This document shows positions 49,131 to 60,455 of a stretch of DNA of 64,000 bases, one piece after another. Within the stretch, counting starts at the first letter, position 1. Each line of letters opens with the position of its first letter. Below the pieces are notes generated by a model, which saw only the letters and a program-made list of their open reading frames with translations, searched no databases and had not been told where the DNA came from. Origin of the DNA: Callipepla californica brunnescens. Lineage: Eukaryota; Chordata; Aves; Galliformes; Odontophoridae. The stretch lies in NCBI GenBank assembly GCA_023055505.1, contig JALIRH010000023.1, positions 5,586,423 to 5,650,422 on the forward strand, in the 5' to 3' direction. A program made the position numbers and the translations under genes.

Positions 49131-50299
49131 TCTTCACGCTTGTACATGTGCCAATGTGCATAAGAATTACTGTATTCATATGCAATATTGTTGTCAAACA
49201 CCTTTGGCAATAAAAATGCCAGCCTAAGGAGAGCTCTATCACACAAATGGAAATGATAAAGAGCATAAACTCTTCTGCATGCTGTGCTGAGCCTTCAGAA
49301 ACAGATGATGCTTTGTGGTCCTTGATGCCTATTGCTGCATTCCCTTGATTCCATACATACGGCAGCAAGGCAAAAACAGAGCCCCCACTGCTGACTGCTG
49401 GCTATGGTGTCCTGCACACTGCCATACTGAATGCAGAACCAGAACATATATTAATAAGCAAAGACTGACTTGAGCTGAGAACATGAAATTGTTCATTAAG
49501 AAGAGAAAGTCTAAAAAATATCCACAGCAGAACCACATGCATTAGAATAACACTTAGCAGTAAACTAAACTCTTTATCATGAGAACTATGAGAGAAGAAG
49601 CACAAATACTCTTAAATCTAACTTCACTTATAATAAGAAAGTTTTTATCCAAAAATTAAAGCTCTTGGAGTTCTAGAGACACTGAAATGACAGTAATAAT
49701 CAGATATTATTTAGCGTTTGTTGTCCAACACAATATTATGGCAACAAGTATAATTGGTATGAAAGGTAATGAAATGAAGGATAGTAGGCTGCGTGAAATG
49801 GTGAAAATTAATTAGTCTAAGGCACAATGAAAAATAGTAGAGCAAATAAAGCTAGGAAAGTAAAACAAATACCATATGTCATTATTTATTGCTTTATTGC
49901 ACACCACAATCTAGTCTAGCAATGAAGACTTCTGGTCTTTCTTCATATATTCTCATTTATTCTTACTTTCCACATGTGTATTTAGAGAGAATACATAGAG
50001 AAATATATATACTGTAAAGAAGAACTTTGAAACATTTCCCCTAATGCTAATAAAATATTGAAATATCTTCAGCAGCATTTATCATGTTACGTAATTGTGA
50101 CTTTTGTATCTGTCTTTTTATTCACCTTGCTTTTTATTCACCTTAGAGAGCTCCTTTTAATAATGGATATTAAGTGCCAATCCACAGGCTGACAGCCTGA
50201 TTTAACTGCATTTTCCAATAGCTTAGTGTTTAGCTCTGAGGGACAAGAACACTCAGAAAACTTGTTTTAGACACTGTGCATTAGTAATCATCTTTACTC

Positions 50300-50331
<32 letters not shown>

Positions 50332-53300
50332 GGGAAAATAGTCTTTCTCACCACTTTCCTGGGATTAAAAAGAGCTGCATATTTTGTTGTATAAGTGCAG
50401 TATATTCACAATAGAAATGTAGTCTAGGGTATCTAGTGGGTAAAATTCTACTTTCCTGACGTAGCTTTGTTTTCTCCTCCAGCACTGAACATCTATTTTG
50501 TTGCTGGTTTGGTCATATTTTGTTTGTTTGTTTTGTTTTGGTTAGTTAGGTTAGATTGGGTTGAGTAATTTCTCTTTATTTAGTTTTGTTTTACAAGAGA
50601 TTAATGTTTTTATTGTCTGAGAATAAACAATTTTAGCAATTTTTTGCTTAAGGCATTAAGCTTGTAGATGCAGTGGTTCAGCTGTCATTTCCAAGGGAAG
50701 AACTGATACATACACATAAATTACTCATGTTGTACATATGTTGTTCTCTTTTGACTTGGAGTTTCAATTGTCATAAAAATAAAAAAAATTAATCATATAA
50801 GATTTGCTTGGATGCATGAAAATGACAACAGCATGCAGCTTGGAATTTCATACAGCAACTATGTACAGAAAGAGAGAAAAAACAAAAAAGGAAAGTACAA
50901 CTTTACAGGCAGCAAATTTACCTTCTCTCGGGTCAGTGATGATCACAATTATGGCAGTTATATTTATCCAATACTCACAGTAATTTGGTAATTGCTTCTT
51001 TATGATTAAAAAAAATGCCTTTCAACTGTTTTTATTTTTAAGCAATCATTCTTCTACAATTATCAATGATAATTTCATCATATTATCATTGCATCATTAG
51101 TAAGTTGTAGACAACATATAGGTTATCTTCAGCTTCACTAGCTTCATACAGTGCATATTTGATGGACTCAGCTACACTACCTGAAAAAAAAACTTGGGTG
51201 AGCTATCAGCTATTTCTTTTCTCAATATCACAATTGATTTGGATGCTATCTTCTTTCAACATATACCTATGCAGTTTCAGTCCTGCAAAACTACTAACAG
51301 GTATGAGCATTTGAATGTATACAAATATACTTACTGAAAAAATGATTTAATTTCTTTGCGAAGATATTTGGTAAAACATTGATTCCCTTTGTGTAGACTC
51401 ATTCCAAGTACTTGATCTGAATCACACTACTTATGAACTGTACTAAAACTTAGCCTTTTAATTTGGGTGGAGTAAATATTTACAGATACAACAGGTCAGA
51501 TATGGATCAGATATTGCTTCAGAAAGTAGACAAAGAACAGTAAGTGTCACACTTGAGGAGAATGTGTGAGTGATTTTGATCACATTTGATCAAACACTGT
51601 ATGTAAATCATTCAGTATGTCAAAATACAAAAACGTCATGGCTTTTTAAAGAGTGATGGTGGAGTGAATTTGCATTCTCTTATTTCCATATTATGCCCCT
51701 GAGGACTTAGTAATGACTAAAGAAAGCTATTCCAGATAAGTTATACTTGTAAAAACATGAATATATGGTTGCTGCTAACAGCAACAGTGTTATACCTGTC
51801 CAGCTGAACTACAGTGGCACTTATCAAGCACTTCAACATTATATTAAATTGTTTATGTCTCTGACAAATGACAAAAAATGAACACTATCACGCTTGACTT
51901 TCATAAATACCTGATAGGAAAAAAACAAACAAACAAAAAAAAAAACAACGGCACTGAGATCCTATTAAGCTCTACTATCAAATACAATGTTTCACTTAAT
52001 CTTGTCTGTTAACAGTGGAGACAAATGGAGATTTCAAGGTGCTCAGCGTGTTGCTGCTGCCCCCTTAAGACAAGTAAACAAATAATTGCATGTGTGTTGT
52101 ACTTTTTCTACATTTTCTCAAAGGTCCTTTCCTACAAGCTATTTCAGATAGATTACCGTATGAGGCTTGCCTAGTGTAAGTTGGTGCAACAATAAATCCA
52201 AGTTATTATAAGACCATTAAAAAAAAAAAAAGAGGGAATGTGTTAACCAGAAATGGTTTTATCTGTTTGTGTTGGAAATTTTGAGACAGCAAAGAACAAA
52301 CTATGAAACCAAAGACATAGGACTAATGAAACTTGAAGAGCTTCTCATAGAGGAAAAAAATTGTTTGGTTCCTACACATACGCTTTAGGATGACATATAT
52401 CTTGGTAACCTAGGTAGTCCATGAGATTATTATTTGAAAACTATAGCAAGAATGAGTTATTATCACTTTTGATTCCTTTAACTTTTGTCAAGAGACCTGA
52501 TTAATGTCTGGTCATTTGCTCTTCTCCTTTCATTTTTTTCTTAAGACTTGGATATTAGAATTTTAATTGCTGCTTATAGGTGTCCTTTGAAACAGTACTG
52601 CATAAGGTGATGTGTTGACCTAGACTGGTGTTCTACATTTTTACTTGGCCATTGACCCCTGCCTCTTTGAATCAAGTTTGGCTAGACACAGGAGGCAAAA
52701 CAGAAAAGTTAACTCACTAAATAAAATTGGAATAAGTTTTATCTTCCTGCTGTCCACTCAAGAAACATGACATAGCAAGAACACAGAGGCAGGGTGAGCT
52801 CCAAATAACTGCAATTAGTGAAGATATAAAAACTGCAGTGTCAGCTGCTTTCTACAGTTTCTGGTGGCTTCCAAATTCTAAAACAAGATGTGTGTCCAAT
52901 TAACAAATGGGTGCAGTCAATTAAAAAGCACTACCCTATTGCAGGGTAGCATTTTACACTCTGCAAATTTGAAGAAATTTCCAGCCGCTGGTTACCTTAT
53001 ATGATCATGTTGATTTTACCCTAAGAAAGATGATCTATCAGTGATTGACCATGCATTCCAATAATATTGTATATTCTTAATTAGAAACAGAGAATAAGAG
53101 ATCACATGCTTTCATAACAGAAGGACAGAACATAGTATAGATCCAAAGTCTACATGCAGAATTGTTCAGCTTAGAGAGAAGAAGCATTGGCAATTACATC
53201 TATTAATTGTGCTAAACATGTCGGTACATTTTTAATTCAGACTACAAAACAATATAATTCTGTTTCTCATAGTCCTCCAGCATTATATTAAAATAAATGA

Positions 53301-56100
53301 AATATTTAAATACACTCCTTGTAGTAAAATACAAGAATTCTGGAGAGTCTTTCTATAGAATTAAGTAGTCAAAGTCTGACTAAATATTTCCCAGCTTGTT
53401 CATACAGTTACAGTAACTAAAATCTACTTAGTGTTTACTAGGTGTGAATACAAGGAAGGAAAATAACTCCATGAATCTTTGTTAAGACAAAATAAACAAA
53501 CAAACAAAAAGCCACTATCAGGATTGCCACAACCTCACCAGTGATTTCTATAACAGAGGAATGATGCCATAAAATTACCAAGAAAGTCAGCTAAAAATCT
53601 TACCAGTGTTTCACCAGATACTTTGTCCATTCAATAAAATATACACAGTCTCCAAAATACCTTCAAACAACTATGTTTAAATTACCACTGCAACAATTAT
53701 TGCTATGAATATTTGAAACAGCACAAGAGCATATACAGATCTATCTGTTTGGTTTTTCCGTTGAGCACAAAAAGTGTATATCTATCTACTGTTGTTGTTT
53801 GATATGATATTTGATTTGATATTGTTTGCTTGATATTAATTTCCCTAGCGCTCAGTCTGTCTGTCAAATGCAATGATAACCCAAATACAAACCCAGTGGC
53901 CAGAATAGAACACTTCATGTGTTGATGTCAAATATATTTGTTTGTGCAAAATCGCACCAAGTAAATCAACTCTCAAGGACATATATAACAATAATGCAAA
54001 CTGAAAATGTTACTACAGATTTGTAAAAGATTTTAAATTAGCATTTGGCAAATTATTAAAGAAAAAAATAGTAACATATTTTAGAATTATAATACACAGC
54101 TGTGAACAAATCAAAAAGGGAAGAAAGAGGAAAAAAATGAGACATTTGTTCAGAAATACATATCAGATCCCAGATTTAGGTATTTAGGTTGTGTGAAATG
54201 TAAAGACAATGTCAGAGGCAGAGCATACTGAGTACTTATCACTAAGCAGCAATCAGAATAGTTGTTGCTTTTTTACAAGTGTGGTGCTTTCTACAGTATG
54301 ACACTTACTGCAAAACAACACAGTACGCTTTAAAATCCTTTTGTTACCTTTGAAGATTATTTAAAATATTTTTCCTTTGCTTTTCTTATCATGTTTATCA
54401 TCTCTTTCTCATACTTGGTTTTTGTCCTGTTTTCTGTCTGTACATCAGTTAATGTGCTTGAGTTACATTTGTTTCTTGCTCTTCTCCATATTTATAAATC
54501 CTATACATTCTGAGAAGGTTTATGTATTTTGTTTGTCTTTTGGGCTGGGCATATTTTCTATATGTTATGTGATACTCTGTAACTGTTTACCCAAAAGATT
54601 TTCTAATGTAGCATATTATGTTTCACTTGTTATCCGTTGTTATTTTCTGCAGATGTCTCTCATGCAAGGCCTACATTTAAAACTATATTAAGTCTTATAT
54701 TCTGCCACTTAAATGTTGTAGAAAATTGTTTGGATTCTTTTTACATTATTCCGGTGAAATTTCAACTTTTCAACTATTACAATGATCTTCAGATTTTAAA
54801 ATTCTTTAGCATAACTATGATTTTAGTATAATAGTTTAATTTTGCAAAAATTAAATCTAACACTGGTTAATATTACCAAGAAAAGCAAGGGCATTACTAA
54901 ATCAGGATCTTATTCAGAACATGAATTAGACTTGTACAGCTATGTCACATATAGAACTGCTTACAGCACATCCATTATGCATGCGTATCAATTTCCAGTG
55001 TATAGGACAATGGAGGATCTGTGTACCCTTCCTGTGTTTATTACTACATCCTGTTTCTGATCATCCACATTGTAAATAAATTGAATTTAATCAAGCAGTT
55101 TTAGCATGAAACTGATATAAGTTTTATGTATTAGAATCAGGCTTATTGCTATGACAGGTTTGCACTATCTTTTGCAGACTGTTTCATATCATTTTCTTCA
55201 AAGACTTGGACTAGTCATTTCTCATGTGCTTGCACTTCAGGATAATCTTCCTTCCTCCCTTAACCTGTCATATTAGATATTTTTTCCTATTTATTTGTAC
55301 AATAGAAAATCAGCTAGACTATATCCTGTGACTTTTTCTTAACTGGGAAAAATAAATCACTGCCTTCCTAGCTTTTGAGCTTTTACAAGTAGAGATATCC
55401 AACTTAATGTACTAAAAACATCACACAAACTCAATTTCTGACTTACTTGAATGCTTATGAGCCATTAATTTCAATCAAACTAGGTTTTCTCTTCTACCGT
55501 TCAATTTTATGCCTATTGTTTAATTTGTTGTTTTATTTTTCAAACTTCATATTCATCTTCATTAAGTACAACAACACAGAGAAGTACAAAACTGCTCAGC
55601 AGATAAAGGAAATCGAATTTTACGACTCCTTAAAACTCTGTATGTGTTACAGACCTTCTTCAAGTGAAAATATTACAGTCTTTGCTATTGCTTTTTTTAT
55701 TAAATGTGTAGAGTGCATTTTAGTCTGGTCATTACAGGATAACCAGTCTGTTGATGCAAATAATTCTAGGCATCATTTAGATAATTTGACATAAGTTTAG
55801 ATAATTTGATATAAATTAATTTGGAAGAACAACTACCTGGATGTCAAATAAGAAAATACGTACATCAATTATTTAAGCTCTTAAGTTTAAACTGAAAAGA
55901 GGGATCATTCTCCAAATGCTCTTGCCATTATCTTTAGATTGGTTTTGAATGTGCTCTGATCAATCTTTCTTTACTGAGTTTGCATCAAAAGGATTTGTTT
56001 TGTATTCCCTTATTTGCTGGGCAACTTAAAATCAGTTTTGCTTCCCAGTTGGCTGTACTGTAATCGTAAGTTTATATTCTTTTCTCAGCCCTGGTGGAGA
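49130..56100. other. Unique AT-rich DNA
   Basis: Seven kilobases with no recognised gene, RNA or transposon. It has an (AT)n array at 50303-50329, GTTTT repeats near 50520-50545, A runs near 51910-51950 and 52220-52231, and AAAC repeats near 53490-53508. Frames such as 54377-54691 and 55447-55794 (plus) are open and rich in hydrophobic residues, as expected by chance in AT-rich DNA; I do not support them as genes. Confidence 0.5.
50303..50329. repeat. (AT)n microsatellite
   Basis: About 13 uninterrupted AT units. Confidence 0.9.
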
Positions 56101-56105
56101 CCAGC
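56101..56105. other. Left 5-bp target-site duplication (CCAGC)
   Basis: CCAGC directly before TGTCATGG. The identical CCAGC follows the right terminus at 61021-61025. Confidence 0.85.
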
Positions 56106-56192
56106 TGTCATGGTTTTATGATTTTTGGTACTGGTATTCCACATCATAACATCATGTAGTCCATTAAGAGTTGGAGAGTTAACACTCCAGCC
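56106..56192 (+). repeat. Left arm of 87-bp perfect terminal inverted repeat
   Basis: Identical over 87/87 bases to the reverse complement of 60934-61020. It begins TGTCATGGTTTTATGATTTT and ends ACACTCCAGCC. After it, a purine tract (AGAGGGAGGGAGGGA) starts where the right arm continues differently. Confidence 0.97.
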
Positions 56193-56284
56193 AGAGGGAG
56201 GGAGGGACACCCGCCTAGACAGCCAGATCAGCCTAATCAACCCTGGTGATCAATGGGGTGACAGAGGCCACTGCCAGACGGGTA

Positions 56285-56356
56285 GAGCTCTTGGCCTAGT
56301 GGTTAAGAGCCAGCGTTCTGACCGCCGCGACCCGGGTTCGTAATCCCGGCATGCCC
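56285..56356 (+). other. tRNA-like module with Pol III A and B box matches
   Basis: TGGCCTAGTGG at 56292-56302 fits the A-box consensus TGGCNNAGTGG fully. GGTTCGTAATCC at 56335-56346 fits the B box except for one extra base. A T-arm folds (CCGGG/CCCGG, 56332-56349, 8-base loop). An anticodon-like arm has GCG/CGC closing a 7-base loop TTCTGAC, which would place CTG at the anticodon. The D-arm has a 6-bp stem GCTCTT/AAGAGC. Acceptor halves do not pair, so this is not a working tRNA. A tRNA-derived SINE head or a captured tRNA-like sequence fits better. Confidence 0.5.
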
Positions 56357-56375
56357 ATATGCACAGCTTACGTAT

Positions 56376-56455
56376 GCAAAGCCATGACACTAACAATGGC
56401 AGCAGGTGGAAAGCCCTTCGCTTGGGTGTGTCTGCAGTCTGTGTCATGGCTTTGC
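56376..56455. repeat. 15-bp perfect inverted repeat with 50-base loop
   Basis: GCAAAGCCATGACAC (56376-56390) pairs with GTGTCATGGCTTTGC (56441-56455). Both arms contain the LTR-terminal word TGTCATGG or its complement. Confidence 0.93.
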
Positions 56456-56527
56456 CCTTACTATAGAAGTATATACATGGAATTACTCACTGCACTCCCT
56501 CAACATCAAATTCCCTTGTGGTACGCA

Positions 56528-59260
56528 CTAAACATCCCCATTCTTTTGCATCACCCACCATGTGGACCCAGGTCCCTGAGCAAAGACAGTTCCACAGAGA
56601 GGTTTGCCCTTCCCAGAAGCTGGAAGGACCCATACCGCTTTCCCCAACATGTTCTTTACGTGTACTACAGGGACCTTATCTCCCTCCACTGTAGGTAGAG
56701 AGCTGGATCGGGCAGGACCATCGCGATTGATGGATCCTCGAGTGTTGACCAACCAGGTGGCTTCTGCCAAATGCTTCTCCCAGTGCTTAAATGTTCCGCC
56801 ACCCATTGCTTTCAACATGGTTTTTAACAACCCATTGTATCTTTCAATTTTACCAGAAGCTGGTGCGTGATAGTGGATATGATAAATCCACTCAATGCCA
56901 TGATCTTTGGCCCAATTACTAACAAGAGAATTTTTGAAATGAGTCCCATTATCGGACTCAGTTCTTTCTGAAGTGCCATGTCTCCATAGGACTTGCTTCT
57001 CAAGACCTAGAATGGTGTTTCGGGCGGTAGCATGGGGTACTGCATATGTTTCAAGCCACCCAGTAGTTGCTTCCACCATGGTGAGCACACAATGCTTACT
57101 ATTGCGAGATCGTGGCAAGGTGATATAATCAACCTGCCATGCCTCCCCATATTTATACTTTTGCCATCACCCTTCCTCCCAAAGAGGTTTCATCCTCTTG
57201 GCTTGTTTAATTGCGGCGCAGGTATCACAGTCATGGATCACCTGTGCAATAGCATCCATAGTTAAGTCCACCCCTCGGTCTCTAGCCCACTTATATGTTG
57301 CATCCCTTCCTTGATGGCCCGAGTTCTCATGGGCCCACTGAGCTAAAAATAATTCACTATTATGTTGCCAGTCCAAGTCTACTTGAGCCATCTTAACTTT
57401 GGCAGCTTGATCTACCTGATGGTTATTCTGTTGTTCTTCAGTTGCTCGGCTTTTAGGAACATGAGCATCTACATGGCGCACCTTTACAACCATATTCTTT
57501 ACTCGGGCAACAATATCTTTCCACAGTTCAGCGGCCCAAATAAGTTTACCTCTCCATTGCCAGCCATTTTGTTCCCATTGCTGTAACCACCCCCATAAGG
57601 CATTTGCCACCATCCATGAGTCACTATAAAGATAAAGCACTGGCCACCTCTCTCGTTCAACAATATCTAAGGCCAGTTGGACAGCCTTTACCTCTGCAAA
57701 TTGGCTTGATTCTCCTTTTCCTTCAGTGGCCTCTGCGACTTGTCGTGTGGGACTCCACACAGCAGATTTCCATCTGCGGTGCTTTCCCACAATACGACAT
57801 GATCCATCTGTGAACAGGGCATATCTCTTTTCATTGTCTGGTAGTTCATTGTATGGTAGGGCCTCTTTAGCACGTGATACCTCCTCTGCTGGTGTTGTTC
57901 CAAAATTTTTACCTTCAGGACAGTCCATGATCACTTCTAGGATTCCTGGATGACTGAGGTTCCCCATCCGAGCTCGCTGTGTAATCAGTGCAATCCACTT
58001 ACTCCAAGTGGCATCAGTAGCATGATGGGTAGAGGGAACCTTTCCTTTGAACATCCAATTCAGCACTGGCAGTCGAGGTGCCAGAAGGAGCTGCGCTTCA
58101 GTACCGATTACTTCGGAAGCAGCTCGAACCCCCTCGTACGCGGCTAAGATTTCCTTCTCAGTTGGAGTGTAGCGCTCCTCAGACCCCCTGTATGCATGAC
58201 TCCAGAATCCAAGGGGTCGGCCTCGGGTCTCTCCAGAAGCTCTTTGCCACAAACTCCAAGTGGGACCTTCCTTTCCAGCAGCACTGTAGAGGATGTTCTT
58301 TACATCCTGTCCCGTCCGCACTGGCCCCAGGGCCACGGCACGGGCTATCTCCTGCTTAATTTGCTCAAAAGCCTGCTGCTGCTCAGGGCCCCATACAAAA
58401 TCATTCTTCTTCCGTGTCACCTGATAAAGGGGGCTCACAGTGAGGCTGTAGTTTGGAACATGCAGTCTCCAAAATCCCACTACACCCAGAAAAGCTTGGG
58501 TCTCTGTCTTATTGGTGGGTGGAGACATGGCAGTAATTTTGTCAATCACATCTGTAGGGATGTGACGACGTCCATCTTGCCACTTTATTCCTAGGAACTG
58601 AATTTCCTGTGCAGGCCCTTTCACTTTGCTTCGCTTAATAGCGAAACCAGCTCGCAGGAGGATCTGAATTATTCTCTCTCCTTTCTCGAAAACTTCCCCT
58701 GCTGTATTGCCCCACACAATTATGTCATCAATGTATTGTAAGTGTTCAGGAGCACCGCCCTGTTCCAATGCAGTTTGGATCAACCCATGGCAAATGGTTG
58801 GGCTGTGCTTCCACCCCTGGGGCAAACGGTTCCAGGTGTACTGAACTCCCCTCTAGGTGAAAGCAAACTGTGACCTGCATTCTGTGGCCAGAGGAATTGA
58901 AAAGAAGGCATTGGCAATATCAGTGGTGGTATACCACTTGGCTGCTTTTGACTCCAGTTCATACTGGAGTTGAAGCATATCTGGCACAACAGCACTCAGT
59001 GGCGGTGTGACTTCATTCAGGCCACAGTAATCTACCGTCAGCCTCCATTCTCCATTGGCTTTACGCACTGGCCATATGGGGCTGTTAAACAGGGAGTGAG
59101 TTTTGCTGATCACTCCCTGGCTCTCTATCTGACAAATCAGGTTATGAATGGGGAGCAAGGAATCCCTATTAGTGCGGTACTGCCGTCTGTGCACCATTTT
59201 TGTAGCAGTCGGTACCTGTTGCTCCTCCACTTGTAGCAACCCTACAACAGACGGATCTTC
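56528..59260 (-). pseudogene. pol: ERV-L pol pseudogene: RT, RNase H, integrase
   Basis: On minus, one frame runs from 59239 to 56528 with only two internal stops: TAG at 58853-58855 and TGA at 57167-57169. The first piece (128 codons) has the RT fingers and palm motif A (T-D-I-A-N-A-F-F). The second (552 codons) has Y-I-D-D at residues 31-34, the connection, RNase H (T-D-G-S near 340, then A-E-V-K-A, S-D-S-W and H-Q-V-D-Q) and the integrase zinc region (H-x-x-x-x-x-H ... C-D-T-C). The third (196 codons) has the integrase core with S-D-N-G-T and G-K-I-E-R-Y-N-G, so catalytic residues persist. It would copy viral RNA and insert the DNA; the stops prevent a full product. The YIDD and motif order match class III ERVs. 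Confidence 0.92.
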
Positions 59261-59605
59261 CTATAGGCCAGGCAAAGCAGACAGCTGCTTAATGTTATCT
59301 GCGCCCACAGTAGCTATTCCAAAAGCCCATCGATACCCTTTGGGATCCTTAAAATATCCCCTTTTGAGGTAATCAATACCAAGTATACGTGGAGCCCCTG
59401 GGCTGGTCACAATAGAATGTTTTTGCCAGTCTTTACCAGTGAGACTTATTTCAGCCTCCAACTTGGTCAGCTCTTGGGAACCCCCAGTCACCCCAGAAAT
59501 ATAGATTAATTCTGTCCCTTGGTGATTCGAGGGCATTAGAGTGCACTGTGCACCAGTGTCCACCAGTGCCTTATATTTTTGTGATTCTGATGTGCCAGGC
59601 CATCA
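59261..59605 (-). pseudogene. pro: ERV-L protease pseudogene
   Basis: In the same minus frame as pol. The motif D-T-G-A (coding near 59563) marks the active site of a retroviral aspartic protease, and R-I-L-G-I-D-Y-L (about residue 60 of the 59261-59563 frame) matches the conserved I-L-G-x-D block near the C-terminus. The frame closes at a TAG (59261-59263) that separates it from RT. Upstream, a TGA (59603-59605) separates it from gag. The protease would cleave the Gag-Pol precursor. Confidence 0.85.
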
Positions 59606-60232
59606 AATCCACGCAGTCCAATGCACTCTATTATCCCTTTCCCCCCCCTGGCTGGGGGGCACAGGCTATTGTGGCTGGTAGGTATCTCACTCAGTTCTGA
59701 AGGAGTACCGTTCAGACAGGAGAGTGTCTCTTTCAGGTTGGAGGGCATCTTGCACAAACTGGAGACCATCTTGTTGAGACTGAGGGTTGTTGAGTTCGGA
59801 CTGGAGGGCATCTCTTTCAGGCTGGAGCGCGTCTTTCTCGAACTGAAAAGGGACTTGCTTGGTCTGGAGGGTGTCCTGACCAGACTGGAGGCTGTCTAAA
59901 TTGGTCAAGAGAGTCTGACTGTCAGCTAAAAGACTCTCTTTCTGGATCTAAACACTATCCCTCTCAGCTCGGAGACTCTCTCGCTCTATTTCAGAAACTC
60001 TATGCCTCTTTGGGATAGTATTGAATAAGGTCCGATTGGCATAAGCCAGACCCCAAATAATTTGGGCCTCCTCAGATCTGTTGGAGCCGCAACATCCCTG
60101 TCTCAAATATCTGCTTAGGTTCTCAGGATCTTGCAGGTGTTCAGGGAAAAGATCCCAGTACGTTTCGAGCATTAAAAGGGAAAAAACAACAAAATGCAGC
60201 CCATTTAAGAGCAGTTTAAAAAGAGAGAGCAT
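59606..60232 (-). pseudogene. gag: ERV-L gag pseudogene with heptad-repeat region
   Basis: The minus ATG at 60232, about 200 bp after the primer-binding site, is a sensible gag start. The first 94 codons (60232-59951) hold hydrophobic and W/Y-rich sequence (E-T-Y-W-D-L-F-P-E-H-L-Q), then basic residues. A stop (59948-59950) follows. The same frame then reads a coiled-coil of repeating seven-residue units (such as A-L-Q-P-E-R-D) encoded by about 13 tandem 21-bp units between about 59696 and 59989. Two more stops (59687-59689 and 59666-59668) come before the protease. At under 210 codons it is much shorter than typical gag, so part of capsid may be deleted. A coiled coil near the N-terminus is known in spumavirus Gag. 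Confidence 0.75.
59696..59989 (-). repeat. 21-bp tandem repeat array encoding heptads
   Basis: On plus, unit starts resembling CTGGAGGGCATC fall at 59717, 59738, 59759, 59780, 59801, 59822, 59843, 59864, 59885, 59906, 59927 and 59948, all exactly 21 bp apart. No indel breaks the register. Units diverge by several bases each. Confidence 0.9.
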
Positions 60233-60433
60233 TTTTTTTCTTTACTATAACAAGCTAGCAAAAAAAAAAGCTACCCAAAAAAAAAGTTACAGATATCCCA
60301 GAACAACTGGCAGTACACCCAGACTTCAAGGTCGTGTTATGCCGTACAGTACCTGCAGTACAGATAAGCTTGCTAGCAAGAGACAGAGATTCACTCTAAG
60401 AGTATGTCTCTGCCCGGCTAAGGCAGCTCGATT

Positions 60434-60451
60434 GCCCCACGTTGGGCTCCA
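60434..60451 (-). promoter_or_regulatory. Primer-binding site, lysine-tRNA (Lys1,2) type
   Basis: On minus it reads TGGAGCCCAACGTGGGGC, 4 bases after the LTR end. It differs by one base from the well-known Lys1,2 primer-binding sequence used by spumaviruses and some betaretroviruses. Its position fixes the LTR boundary and the direction of the provirus. Confidence 0.85.
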
Positions 60452-60455
60452 GAAA

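Noticed and set aside
48952..49368. 138-codon minus-strand frame
   Set aside because: It spans the T30 run and the complement of a CR1 tail; not a gene.
54377..55794. Several 70-115 codon plus frames that look membrane-like
   Set aside because: T-rich sequence naturally yields F/L/I/Y/S-rich translations; no conserved feature or exon signal found.
56285..56356. A functional tRNA gene with CTG anticodon
   Set aside because: Acceptor halves do not pair, the T-loop has an extra base, and the anticodon stem has a mismatch.
59536..59811. 91-codon minus-strand frame overlapping gag and protease
   Set aside because: It is in a different frame from the heptad repeats and the protease motif; the gag/protease frame explains the region better.
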